This document shows, piece after piece, positions 8,836 through 16,245 of a stretch of 64,000 nt of DNA; positions within the stretch are counted from its first letter, which is position 1; each line of letters opens with the position of its first letter. The notes beneath the pieces were generated by a model. It did no database searches and was not told the origin of the DNA. It saw only the letters and a list, made by a program, of their open reading frames with translations. This DNA is from Chryseobacterium foetidum (GTDB lineage: Bacteria > Bacteroidota > Bacteroidia > Flavobacteriales > Weeksellaceae), in contig NZ_JAMXIA010000001.1 in the NCBI RefSeq assembly GCF_025457425.1, positions 3,658,001 through 3,722,000 on the forward strand. The letters run 5' to 3'. The position numbers and the translations under genes were made by a program.

Positions 8836-11800
8836 ATGTTAAATTTAATCCTTCCTGCAAATGAGGAAGATAGATTGAAAAAATTAGAGTTTTTTGATCT
8901 TCTCAACCTGGGAAAAGATCCACAATTTGATGTTTTTGCAGAAACTGCGTGCCTGATAGCTGATTGTCCTGCCTCATTAATTTCAATAATGGATAGAAAA
9001 ACACAGAATATCCAGAGTTGTATCGGTATGGATATCGATTCTGTTGAGCGGGAGAATACGGTTTGTCAATATTCAATTGCAAGTGGGGAAATTGTCATTA
9101 TTAATGATACGCTATTGGACAGCAGATCCCAACAAAATCCATTAATTGCAGAAGGAGGAATAAGATTTTATGTAGGAATACCATTTTTTGATGAAGAAAA
9201 TTTTGCTCTGGGAACAATTTGTGTGATTGACTATAAGCCCCGAGTAATTACAGAAAAGCAGATTACTGCACTCAAAAAGCTGTCAGATGTTATTTCTAAA
9301 CTTTTAACCGCAAAGAGAAAAGCAACTTATGCGGAATATTTTCAGCAGATCTTTAACATATCGAATAATCTAATTTGTGTTTTGGATGACGAATTGAAGT
9401 TTAAAGATTTCAATCCAGAAGTTGTGAAAATTTTCTCTTTAGAAAAAGAAAGATTGAAAGGGCTCGATTTTACCGGGATTTTTGGTGAAGCGGATAAAGA
9501 TCTTTCAAACTTGAAAGATATGATGAGGGAAGCTCACGAAGTCTCTTTTACGACCTCTAAAGTAATTGAAGACGGAAGTTCGGTAGTCGTGGAGTGGGTA
9601 CTAAAACCCAATCAGGAAATTTCTGAAATCTTCTGCTTCGGAACCAACATCACCATGCAGATTGAAGAGAAAGGCCGTTTGGCAAGCTCGGAACGACGTT
9701 TCAGAAGCTTTTTCGAAAATGCAATCGGTCTGATGAGTATGCATGATATGGACGGAAACATTCTTGCGGTAAATGAAAAAGGTAGGGAAACGCTGCGGTA
9801 TTCCAGTGATGAAGTGAAGGATCTGAACCTTCGTGATCTAGTTCCTGAAAAAAACTGGCCTTCTTTAAATGAATACCTCGAACGCATCAATAAACAGAAA
9901 GAAGACTTTGGAACCATGATTCTGAGGTCTAAAACAGGTGTTGAGCAGGTATGGATGTATCACAACCTGGTGGAAACTGACGAGGACGTAAAGCCGTACG
10001 TGATTAGTACGGCACTAAATGTCACCGAACGAATGGCTTTGGAAAAAGATCTGATTCATACCAAAAAAATGCTTGAACAGACAAGTTCCGTAGCCCAGGT
10101 CGGTGGTTGGGAAGTGAATCTGAAAAAAAACACCCTTTTTTGGTCGCAGAGTACGAAAGAAATTCATAAAATAAATGACGACTATCAACCTGATCTCGAA
10201 AACGCCATGGGTTTTTATACAGAAGACAGCAGGGAAAAAGTTGAACATCTGTTTCACAGAGCAGTAAAAGAGGGAATTCCTTACGATGATGAATTTCAGC
10301 TCATCCGCAATGACGGAGTTACAATTTGGGTAAGGGTAAAAGCAATTCCTGAATTTGAAGGCGATGTTTGCACAAGAGTTTTCGGTATCATTCAGGACAT
10401 TGATGTTTTCAAGAAAATGTTTCTTGATATTGCAAAAAAGGAAGCCATGATGCAATCTTTTGTAACGTATGTTCCTGCAGCTGCTGCGATGTTCGACAGA
10501 GACCTTAATTATATTTCTGTAAGCAGCAAATGGAAAGATGAATTTCAAATGAATGACCTTGATATCATCGGAAAAAATCTCTTTGTGATTTCACCAAACA
10601 TTCCGGTGGAGCGCAAAGAAATTTATCACGCCGCTCTGCAGGGTAAGACATACATCAATGAAGATTTCGCAATTCAACTTGATGGTAAGGATGAAATTCA
10701 GCATTTAGACCTGAGAGTTGGACCATGGTATCTGTCTGATAATGAAATTGGAGGTGTCATTGTCTCTGTACAGGATATCACCACAGCTGTGAAGATCAAC
10801 GAAGAGCTTAAGAATGCCAAGAATATGGCTGATATTGCAAGTAGGGCAAAATCTGAGTTTCTCGCCAACATGAGCCATGAAATCCGAACTCCGCTGAATG
10901 GAGTTATTGGTTTTTCAGATCTTCTTTTGAGAACAGATCTTAATGATATTCAGACACAATACCTTAATTATATAAATGAATCCGGAGAAAACCTTCTCAA
11001 CATTATCAATGATATTCTTGATTTTTCTAAAATAGAATCCGGTAAAATGGAACTTTTGATTGAAGAAAGTGATGTTTATGAAATGGTGAGTCAGGTTATT
11101 AATGTCATTCTTTATCAGTCTCAGAAAAAAAATATTGAACTTCTTTTGAATATAGAACAAGGTCTGCCAAAAACCCTTTTGCTTGATGAGGCAAGATTAA
11201 AGCAAATCCTTATTAACCTTCTCGGTAATGCCGTAAAATTTACTGAAAAAGGTGAAATTGAACTTAAGGTAGAAAAGTTGCGTATGGATGACAGTAATAT
11301 TGTTCTGAGATTTTCTGTACGGGATACGGGAATAGGAATACCTGTGGAAAAGCAGAAACATATTTTTGACGCATTTACTCAGGAAAACAGCTCTATCAGT
11401 AAACGTTATGGCGGTACAGGTCTTGGCCTTACCATATCAAACAATATTTTGGGATATATGGGCAGCCACTTGTCGCTGAGCAGTGTACCTGACAGAGGTT
11501 CTGTATTTTTCTTTGACATTGAAATTCCTTATGAAGTATCAAAATCAAATGAGGATGACGATCTCGCTATAAAAAAAGTACTTGTGGTGGATGATAATGA
11601 AGCAAACAGAATCATTCTGCAACACATGCTTAACTATAAAAATATAGAATCCACTCTGGCTGCCAACGGAATGGAAGCCTTACAGATTTTGCTTGCAGGC
11701 GACCGTTTCGATGCGATACTGATGGACTATCATATGCCGGTAATTTCCGGTCTGGAGACCGTTACAAAGATCAGAGAATTATTTACCGAAAAAAGCGAGA

Positions 11801-12738
11801 CTTCACCACTCGTAATTCTTCACACTTCTTCTGAGGAGCATGACGTGATTAGTTCTTTCCGTAAGGAAGATGATTCTTACTTTCTCTTAAAGCCCATTAA
11901 ATCTGATGATCTTTACAAACTTCTCAGACGTGTTTCACAGCTAAATGTTACAGAAGTTTCTGCACCTAAAAATTTGGAGAAGGATCATTTTTCCTTTATG
12001 AAAAATCTCGAAGTTCTTTTAGTAGATGATAATCCGGTAAATATGGTTTTGAATAACCGGCTGATGAAATCACTGATACCAGATGTACAGCTAACAGAAG
12101 CGGTAAACGGTTTGGAGGCATTGGAAGAATGTATGCAAAAAGATTTTTCAATCATTCTTATGGATGTTCAGATGCCTGTGATGAACGGGATTGAAGCTAC
12201 ACAAAAGATCCGCCACCTGCCAGGATACGAAAATGTGCCAATTATAGGAGTTACGGCAGGAAATGTATTGGGAGAAAAAGAGAAGTGTCTGGAGTCGGGT
12301 ATGAATGATTTTCTTCCGAAACCTTTACGTCAGGCAGATCTGTTGGAGATGCTCAAAAAATATATTGGCATTGAAAAAGATAGGGACGTTATAGCTGAAA
12401 TCGTTCCTGAGGAATTTATAAATACGGAAATGCTCAGGGAGCAGATTGGTGATGATGAAAATTTCAAAAAAATATTTTTAGATCTTGTCATTAAAGAACT
12501 TACACAAACAAAAGATGATATAGGTGTTGCAGCAGCTGAAAAAGATGCCACGGCGGCCAAAATGATTCTACACAAACTTAAGGGTACTGCAGGAACTGCA
12601 GGTCTTTTCAGACTTTCGGAATCTGCATTGCACTGGGAGAACAAAAGCGATCGGGATATAGATTTTAGAGATATGGAGAAAGAAATTAGTACAGAAATTA
12701 CTATAGGATTGGATATCATAAAAGATTTAATAAATTAA
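8836..12738 (+). CDS. hybrid histidine kinase: GAF, several PAS, HisKA, HATPase, two REC, Hpt
   Basis: A 1300-residue sensor with no clear transmembrane segment, so probably cytoplasmic. Order: GAF (about 20-155), three to four PAS/PAC segments (about 165-660), HisKA with [15 protein letters not shown] and phospho-acceptor His681, HATPase with NLLGNAVKFTEKG, DTGIGIP and GGTGLGLTI. Then REC1 (LMDYHMP, Asp964), REC2 (LMDVQMP, Asp1110) and a C-terminal Hpt domain (HKLKGTAG, His1246). A full His-Asp-His relay is present, but no DNA-binding output. It lies upstream of the pilin-type genes, and its REC1 resembles that of the kinase at 20504-22591, so it may feed the response regulator at 23383-24030. 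Confidence 0.93.
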   Translation: MLNLILPANEEDRLKKLEFFDLLNLGKDPQFDVFAETACLIADCPASLISIMDRKTQNIQSCIGMDIDSVERENTVCQYSIASGEIVIINDTLLDSRSQQNPLIAEGGIRFYVGIPFFDEENFALGTICVIDYKPRVITEKQITALKKLSDVISKLLTAKRKATYAEYFQQIFNISNNLICVLDDELKFKDFNPEVVKIFSLEKERLKGLDFTGIFGEADKDLSNLKDMMREAHEVSFTTSKVIEDGSSVVVEWVLKPNQEISEIFCFGTNITMQIEEKGRLASSERRFRSFFENAIGLMSMHDMDGNILAVNEKGRETLRYSSDEVKDLNLRDLVPEKNWPSLNEYLERINKQKEDFGTMILRSKTGVEQVWMYHNLVETDEDVKPYVISTALNVTERMALEKDLIHTKKMLEQTSSVAQVGGWEVNLKKNTLFWSQSTKEIHKINDDYQPDLENAMGFYTEDSREKVEHLFHRAVKEGIPYDDEFQLIRNDGVTIWVRVKAIPEFEGDVCTRVFGIIQDIDVFKKMFLDIAKKEAMMQSFVTYVPAAAAMFDRDLNYISVSSKWKDEFQMNDLDIIGKNLFVISPNIPVERKEIYHAALQGKTYINEDFAIQLDGKDEIQHLDLRVGPWYLSDNEIGGVIVSVQDITTAVKINEELKNAKNMADIASRAKSEFLANMSHEIRTPLNGVIGFSDLLLRTDLNDIQTQYLNYINESGENLLNIINDILDFSKIESGKMELLIEESDVYEMVSQVINVILYQSQKKNIELLLNIEQGLPKTLLLDEARLKQILINLLGNAVKFTEKGEIELKVEKLRMDDSNIVLRFSVRDTGIGIPVEKQKHIFDAFTQENSSISKRYGGTGLGLTISNNILGYMGSHLSLSSVPDRGSVFFFDIEIPYEVSKSNEDDDLAIKKVLVVDDNEANRIILQHMLNYKNIESTLAANGMEALQILLAGDRFDAILMDYHMPVISGLETVTKIRELFTEKSETSPLVILHTSSEEHDVISSFRKEDDSYFLLKPIKSDDLYKLLRRVSQLNVTEVSAPKNLEKDHFSFMKNLEVLLVDDNPVNMVLNNRLMKSLIPDVQLTEAVNGLEALEECMQKDFSIILMDVQMPVMNGIEATQKIRHLPGYENVPIIGVTAGNVLGEKEKCLESGMNDFLPKPLRQADLLEMLKKYIGIEKDRDVIAEIVPEEFINTEMLREQIGDDENFKKIFLDLVIKELTQTKDDIGVAAAEKDATAAKMILHKLKGTAGTAGLFRLSESALHWENKSDRDIDFRDMEKEISTEITIGLDIIKDLIN

Positions 12739-12825
12739 AAATCACTTAAAAATGTTTATCCTGATCAGCAACTATCATAAAATGATACCCAAAAAGTGAA
12801 ATACTAAAATAATTAAAGCCTTTTT

Positions 12826-12868
12826 AAAATGATTTGAAAAACAAATTTTCAAGTCATTTTTCTTTTCC
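12826..12868 (+). terminator. rho-independent terminator after the hybrid kinase
   Basis: A 15-bp stem with one G-U pair (AAAATGATTTGAAAA at 12826-12840, complementary arm 12846-12860), a five-base loop, then TCTTTT. It lies 88 bases after the kinase stop and separates that transcript from the pilin-type genes. Confidence 0.75.
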
Positions 12869-12940
12869 CCAAGCCTATAGGATGGAAAAATGCCTTGAAA
12901 TTTCGTTAAAATCAACTCCATATAGGCTCGTGGAAATTAA

Positions 12941-12965
12941 TTTTGATGAAATTTAAACAGACTCT
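12941..12965 (+). repeat. 25-base dispersed repeat (copy a)
   Basis: This 25-base string containing ATTTAAACAGACTCT recurs at 37959-37983 with one mismatch. Both copies are intergenic and next to palindromic elements. Function unknown; it may be the edge of a larger dispersed element. Confidence 0.55.
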
Positions 12966-13032
12966 TACGCTTAATAATTTCTGCAATAATCGTGTTGTTA
13001 TTGATACAGTATAGAAATAAAATATTGATTTT

Positions 13033-13092
13033 GCCTCCGGCGAGGCATTCTGTCGAAACAAAATTCCGTATGGACAGGGGATTTGACCCTGG
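13033..13092. repeat. intergenic palindromic element (two GC-rich hairpins)
   Basis: TGCCTC-CGGC-GAGGCA (13033-13048) and CAGGG-N7-CCCTG (13076-13092) form adjacent hairpins in otherwise AT-rich spacer between the kinase terminator and the first pilin-type gene. The local GC contrast suggests a REP-like dispersed palindrome rather than a gene. The remainder of 12739-13307 holds the terminator, one dispersed repeat and a promoter. Confidence 0.5.
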
Positions 13093-13201
13093 TTTTGTAA
13101 TTGTTTAGTATATTCAAAATAATAATAAGAGCTTTCTAAAGCAGAGAAAAACAGCCGCAAGTTTCATAATGTCAATTATTTAATAAAATAAGAATAAAGG
13201 A

Positions 13202-13233
13202 TTTGGCAATGTCAAATAATGGTATTACATTTG
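13202..13233 (+). promoter_or_regulatory. promoter of the first pilin-type gene
   Basis: TTTG (13202-13205) is separated by 20 bases from TACATTTG (13226-13233), matching the Bacteroidota pattern TTTG-N19-21-TAnnTTTG. It gives a leader of about 65-70 bases before the ATG at 13308. It lacks the TGTAGT palindrome found before the next two subunit genes. Confidence 0.65.
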
Positions 13234-13307
13234 ATTTAAAGGAAGTTTAATTCTGAAATTAAATTTCAACACACCATTTTATTCGAGTCACATTAAATAT
13301 TTTTGTT

Positions 13308-13850
13308 ATGAAAAGACAAATCGCTATTGCTGCGTTTGCTTCGGGATTAATATCTTTGGGAAGCAACCACGTGTCGGCACAAAATTCTGATAATGTCAGT
13401 ACCTCAGTCAATATTATTTTAGCAGATGTCATATCAATGGATTTGGGAGCTGTTGGTTCAGGCGGAGCTATAAATTTTAATTATGCAAATACTTCAGATT
13501 ATAATTCTTCGAAGAATGTTGCTATGCCTAACAGTCTGGTAATCAATTCTTCTAAAAAATTCGACGTCAAAATAAAATCTGAGGGTGCAAACTTTGTAAG
13601 TGGCTCAAACCTTATTCCTGTGGATGTATTACAGGTAAAAGCAGTATCGGGTGGAAGTCTGATGGGAACCATGAATGAGGTAACTTTATCTACAGCCGAT
13701 CAGGTTTTGGTGAGCAATGCAAGTTCAGGCGCAAATCAAACTTTGAATATCGCCTATTCTATCTCTGCAGAAAAGGCATCAAAGGTTCTGCTCGGAAAGC
13801 CTAAAGGAACCTACACGCAAACAGTAACGTATACTGCAACAGCACTTTAA
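13308..13850 (+). CDS. secreted DUF4402-like pilin-type subunit 1
   Basis: A 180-residue protein with a signal peptide ending SAQ (residue 25) and an all-beta body of about 155 residues ending in strand YTQTVTYTATAL. The alternating hydrophobic N-terminal segment (VSTSVNIILADVISMDLG), the NFNY motif and the conserved C-terminal strand fit DUF4402/spore-coat-U type fibre subunits, which are small incomplete Ig-like domains. No cysteines. It is about half identical to the two paralogues downstream and more divergent than they are from each other. A strong terminator follows, so it can be transcribed alone. Predicted fibre or matrix subunit; assembly is inferred from the neighbouring chaperone and barrel genes. 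Confidence 0.72.
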   Translation: MKRQIAIAAFASGLISLGSNHVSAQNSDNVSTSVNIILADVISMDLGAVGSGGAINFNYANTSDYNSSKNVAMPNSLVINSSKKFDVKIKSEGANFVSGSNLIPVDVLQVKAVSGGSLMGTMNEVTLSTADQVLVSNASSGANQTLNIAYSISAEKASKVLLGKPKGTYTQTVTYTATAL

Positions 13851-13873
13851 TTAGAAATAATAATAATTTTTAG

Positions 13874-13905
13874 AAGCCCTCAACATCTGGATGTTGGGGG
13901 CTTTT
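13874..13905 (+). terminator. rho-independent terminator after subunit 1
   Basis: The arms AAGCCCTCAACAT (13874-13886) and ATGTTGGGGGCTT (13891-13903) form a 13-bp stem with one G-U pair and a CTGG loop, followed by a short T run. Confidence 0.85.
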
Positions 13906-13923
13906 GGTTTGAGATAATTCCGT

Positions 13924-13992
13924 TGTAGTTATTTTACTACATCAACTTCCATTTTCAACTACAAAGAAACCTTTGTCGCTACTGTAGTTTTG
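13924..13992 (+). promoter_or_regulatory. promoter with TGTAGT-N6-ACTACA palindrome, copy A
   Basis: TGTAGT (13924-13929) and ACTACA (13936-13941) form a perfect palindrome with a six-base spacer. A second ACTACA lies at 13958-13963 and a second TGTAGT at 13983-13988, the latter overlapping the -7 box TAGTTTTG (13985-13992). The same four half-sites with identical 61-base spacing from first half-site to -7 box occur at 14671-14739. This is a plausible site for a dimeric regulator, for example the LuxR-type regulator at 23383-24030. Confidence 0.7.
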
Positions 13993-14044
13993 CAGTGTTC
14001 AAAAGAGAACAGAAAATCAAAAATAAAAATTAAATAAAACTCTC

Positions 14045-14590
14045 ATGAAAAAACAAATCGTAATCGCAACTTTAACTTTCGGAGCAATTATATCAGGAAC
14101 TAACGCTGTTCAGGCACAGAATGCAACCGCAACTACAACGGTAAACATTACGTTGAGTGATGTGATCTCTATTGATACCGGAAGTACTGCAATCGGCAAT
14201 AATGTTGACTTTGTCTATACTTCTGCAGCAGACTACAACTCGGATCAAACTGTTACTAAAGCCAATTCTCTAAAGGTTACTTCAACAAAGAATTTTAACG
14301 TTAAAGTAAAGGCAGGCGGAGCTAATTTCATCAATGGAACCAACACGATCCCTGTAAATGTTTTGACAATCAAAGCTGCTACAGCTGCCGGAACAATGGG
14401 AGGAACAAAAACCGCTGTAGTTTTATCCACAACCGATCAGAATTTAGTTACAAATGCACCGTTGGGAAGTGCCCTAACATTAAATTTGGATTACCTGATT
14501 CCGGCATCGAAATCATCTTCTGCCGATATCTTAGGTAAACCTGCCGGAACGTACACACAAACCGTAACTTATACTGCAACCGCATTGTAG
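14045..14590 (+). CDS. secreted DUF4402-like pilin-type subunit 2
   Basis: A 181-residue protein with a signal peptide to about residue 25 (VQAQ). The mature chain is a single all-beta domain: N-terminal strand TTTVNITLSDVISIDTG, central KNFNVKVKAGGANF, then ILGKPAGTYTQTVTYTATAL at the C-terminus. It differs from the next gene product at only 21 of 181 positions, and the promoter regions are also duplicated, so the pair arose by a tandem duplication of a whole promoter-gene unit. Probably the major repeating unit of a surface fibre; copy number at separate promoters would raise its dose relative to the chaperone and barrel. Confidence 0.74.
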   Translation: MKKQIVIATLTFGAIISGTNAVQAQNATATTTVNITLSDVISIDTGSTAIGNNVDFVYTSAADYNSDQTVTKANSLKVTSTKNFNVKVKAGGANFINGTNTIPVNVLTIKAATAAGTMGGTKTAVVLSTTDQNLVTNAPLGSALTLNLDYLIPASKSSSADILGKPAGTYTQTVTYTATAL

Positions 14591-14618
14591 TTATTCCGGA
14601 AAATTATTTATAAGAAAG

Positions 14619-14650
14619 GTTCTTAACATCTACATTTTAGGACGTTTTTT
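14619..14650 (+). terminator. degenerate terminator after subunit 2
   Basis: An imperfect stem (GTTCTTAA with TTTTAGGAC, one mismatch and one G-U) followed by six T residues. Its layout and the shared AACATCT string suggest it is a decayed relative of the terminator at 13874. Confidence 0.45.
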
Positions 14651-14670
14651 TAAAGGAAATTAATAATCCT

Positions 14671-14739
14671 TGTAGTTATTTTACTACATAAACTTCCATA
14701 TTCAACTACAAAAAAACTTTTATCGCTGCTGTAGATTTG
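14671..14739 (+). promoter_or_regulatory. promoter with TGTAGT-N6-ACTACA palindrome, copy B
   Basis: TGTAGT (14671-14676) and ACTACA (14683-14688), a further ACTACA (14705-14710) and TGTAGA (14730-14735) overlapping the -7 box TAGATTTG (14732-14739). The order and spacing equal those at 13924-13992. One substitution changes the last half-site, while the upstream palindrome is intact. Confidence 0.7.
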
Positions 14740-14791
14740 CAGTGTTCAAAGGGAACAATTTAATAAAATAAAAAAAATAAATATTATTATC

Positions 14792-15337
14792 ATGAAAAAA
14801 CAAATCGTAATCGCAGCTTTAACTTTCGGAGCAATTATATTAGGAACGAGTAATGTTCAGGCACAGAATACCAATGCAACCACAACCGTAAACATTACTC
14901 TGAATGATGTAATTTCTATCGATACCGGAAGTACCGCAATCGGTAATAATGTGGATTTTAACTACGCTACTGCAGCAGATTACAATTCTGATCAAACGGT
15001 TAATAAAGCCAACTCTTTAAAAATCACTTCTACGAAAAACTTTAACGTTAAGGTAAAAGCAGGAGGGGCTAATTTCCTGAACGGAACAAACACAATCCCT
15101 GTAAATGTTTTGACAATTAAAGCCGCTGCATCTGCGGGAACAATGGGAGGAACAAAAACAGCTGTAGTTTTATCTGAAACTGATCAGACTTTAGTTTCAA
15201 ATGCTCCACTGGGAAGTGCTTTGACATTGAATTTGGACTATATGATTCCTGCAGCGAAATCATCATCTTCTGATATTTTAGGTAAACCAGCCGGAACTTA
15301 CACGCAAACAGTAACTTATACTGCGACTGCTTTATAA
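14792..15337 (+). CDS. secreted DUF4402-like pilin-type subunit 3
   Basis: A 181-residue near-duplicate of the preceding subunit (160 of 181 identical), with the same signal peptide, beta-domain plan and C-terminal YTATAL strand. Changes cluster in predicted loops (for example AATAAG versus AAASAG) while strands are kept, consistent with both copies being functional. It lies 80 bases before the chaperone gene, with no strong terminator between, so part of its transcript may run into the assembly genes. Confidence 0.74.
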   Translation: MKKQIVIAALTFGAIILGTSNVQAQNTNATTTVNITLNDVISIDTGSTAIGNNVDFNYATAADYNSDQTVNKANSLKITSTKNFNVKVKAGGANFLNGTNTIPVNVLTIKAAASAGTMGGTKTAVVLSETDQTLVSNAPLGSALTLNLDYMIPAAKSSSSDILGKPAGTYTQTVTYTATAL

Positions 15338-15380
15338 TAAAATTTTTAAGATTGTAAAGGTTCCTTTAGTTACGTTTCAG

Positions 15381-15388
15381 TAGTTTTG
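15381..15388 (+). promoter_or_regulatory. possible -7 box before the chaperone gene
   Basis: TAGTTTTG (15381-15388), 29 bases before the chaperone ATG, matches TAnnTTTG, and its surroundings (CCTTTAGT, CAGTAGTTTTG) look like a decayed copy of the two subunit promoters. No good -33 element is seen, so this is weak. Confidence 0.4.
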
Positions 15389-15417
15389 GGAATCTTTTAT
15401 TTTAAACAATTTACACC

Positions 15418-16218
15418 ATGCGCAAGTTTATTCATCTTTTCCTTTTCCTAATTATTACAGCAGCTTCTTCAGCTCTGGCACAAAGTATTTCTATGTCACC
15501 TACACGTCTGTTTTTCACAGGCAATCCGGGAGAAAAAGTGACTCAGACAGTCACGCTTCAGAACAGCTCAGACAAAGATTACGTCTTTAATCTCAACTAT
15601 AAAGACTGGGTAAGAGAAGAAAACGGAAATAAGGTTTATCTTGATGCAGGAAGTTCAAAAACTTCTAATGCTGCCTGGGTTTCAACTTTAGAAAACGCTG
15701 TCACAGTTCCTGCGAAAAGTACAAAAGAGATTGTAGTAACCATGAAGATTCCGGCAAATGCATCAAAATCTGCAGTTACCAACAGCATGCTTTTCTTCAC
15801 GCAATTACCACAGCAGGCAGATCAGGCAAAGGCCAAAAACGGGATTGGTATCATCACATTATTTGAGGTTGGTCTTCATATTTTTTATACACCAACCGGA
15901 AACCAGGTGAAAAGCCTTGATATTACAAATATTGCAGAGGTGTCTTCCGATAAGCCTGCAGAAAGAAAAGTCGCAGTAAGCATCCATAATGACGGAAACA
16001 CGATCAATGATGCGACTGTTGAGTTTGAACTCACCAATACAGACAGCGGTAAGGAAATAAAATTGCCTGCAACTGCGATATCCATGCTCCCCGACACCAA
16101 TCAGATAGTTCAATTTTCTTTACCGGAGAATATTTCAGGGAATTTTCTTGGCGTGGCCATTATTAAAATGGCAGGATCCAATGATTTACGCGTAGGCGAG
16201 AAAAACTTTAAATTTTAA
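15418..16218 (+). CDS. periplasmic PapD-like fibre-subunit chaperone
   Basis: A 266-residue protein with a signal peptide ending LAQ (residue 22). The mature N-terminus SISMSPTRLFF, followed by GNPGEKVTQTVTLQN, resembles the first domain of pilus chaperones, with Arg30 at the place of the conserved arginine that anchors a subunit's C-terminal carboxylate. A second Ig-like domain follows (about 170-266). Such chaperones complete the incomplete Ig fold of subunits by strand donation and hand them to an outer-membrane usher. It lies between the subunit genes and the barrel gene (27-base gap), which supports this role. Low similarity to proteobacterial chaperones means the assignment rests on fold pattern and context. 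Confidence 0.75.
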   Translation: MRKFIHLFLFLIITAASSALAQSISMSPTRLFFTGNPGEKVTQTVTLQNSSDKDYVFNLNYKDWVREENGNKVYLDAGSSKTSNAAWVSTLENAVTVPAKSTKEIVVTMKIPANASKSAVTNSMLFFTQLPQQADQAKAKNGIGIITLFEVGLHIFYTPTGNQVKSLDITNIAEVSSDKPAERKVAVSIHNDGNTINDATVEFELTNTDSGKEIKLPATAISMLPDTNQIVQFSLPENISGNFLGVAIIKMAGSNDLRVGEKNFKF

Positions 16219-16245
16219 AATTAAGTCTTAAAACAAAAAAATAGA

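Noticed and set aside
12912..13160. Minus-strand 82-residue open frame upstream of the first subunit gene
   Set aside because: It runs through the GC-rich palindromic element and the 25-base repeat, has no recognisable family or start region, and composition is unlike the coding genes.
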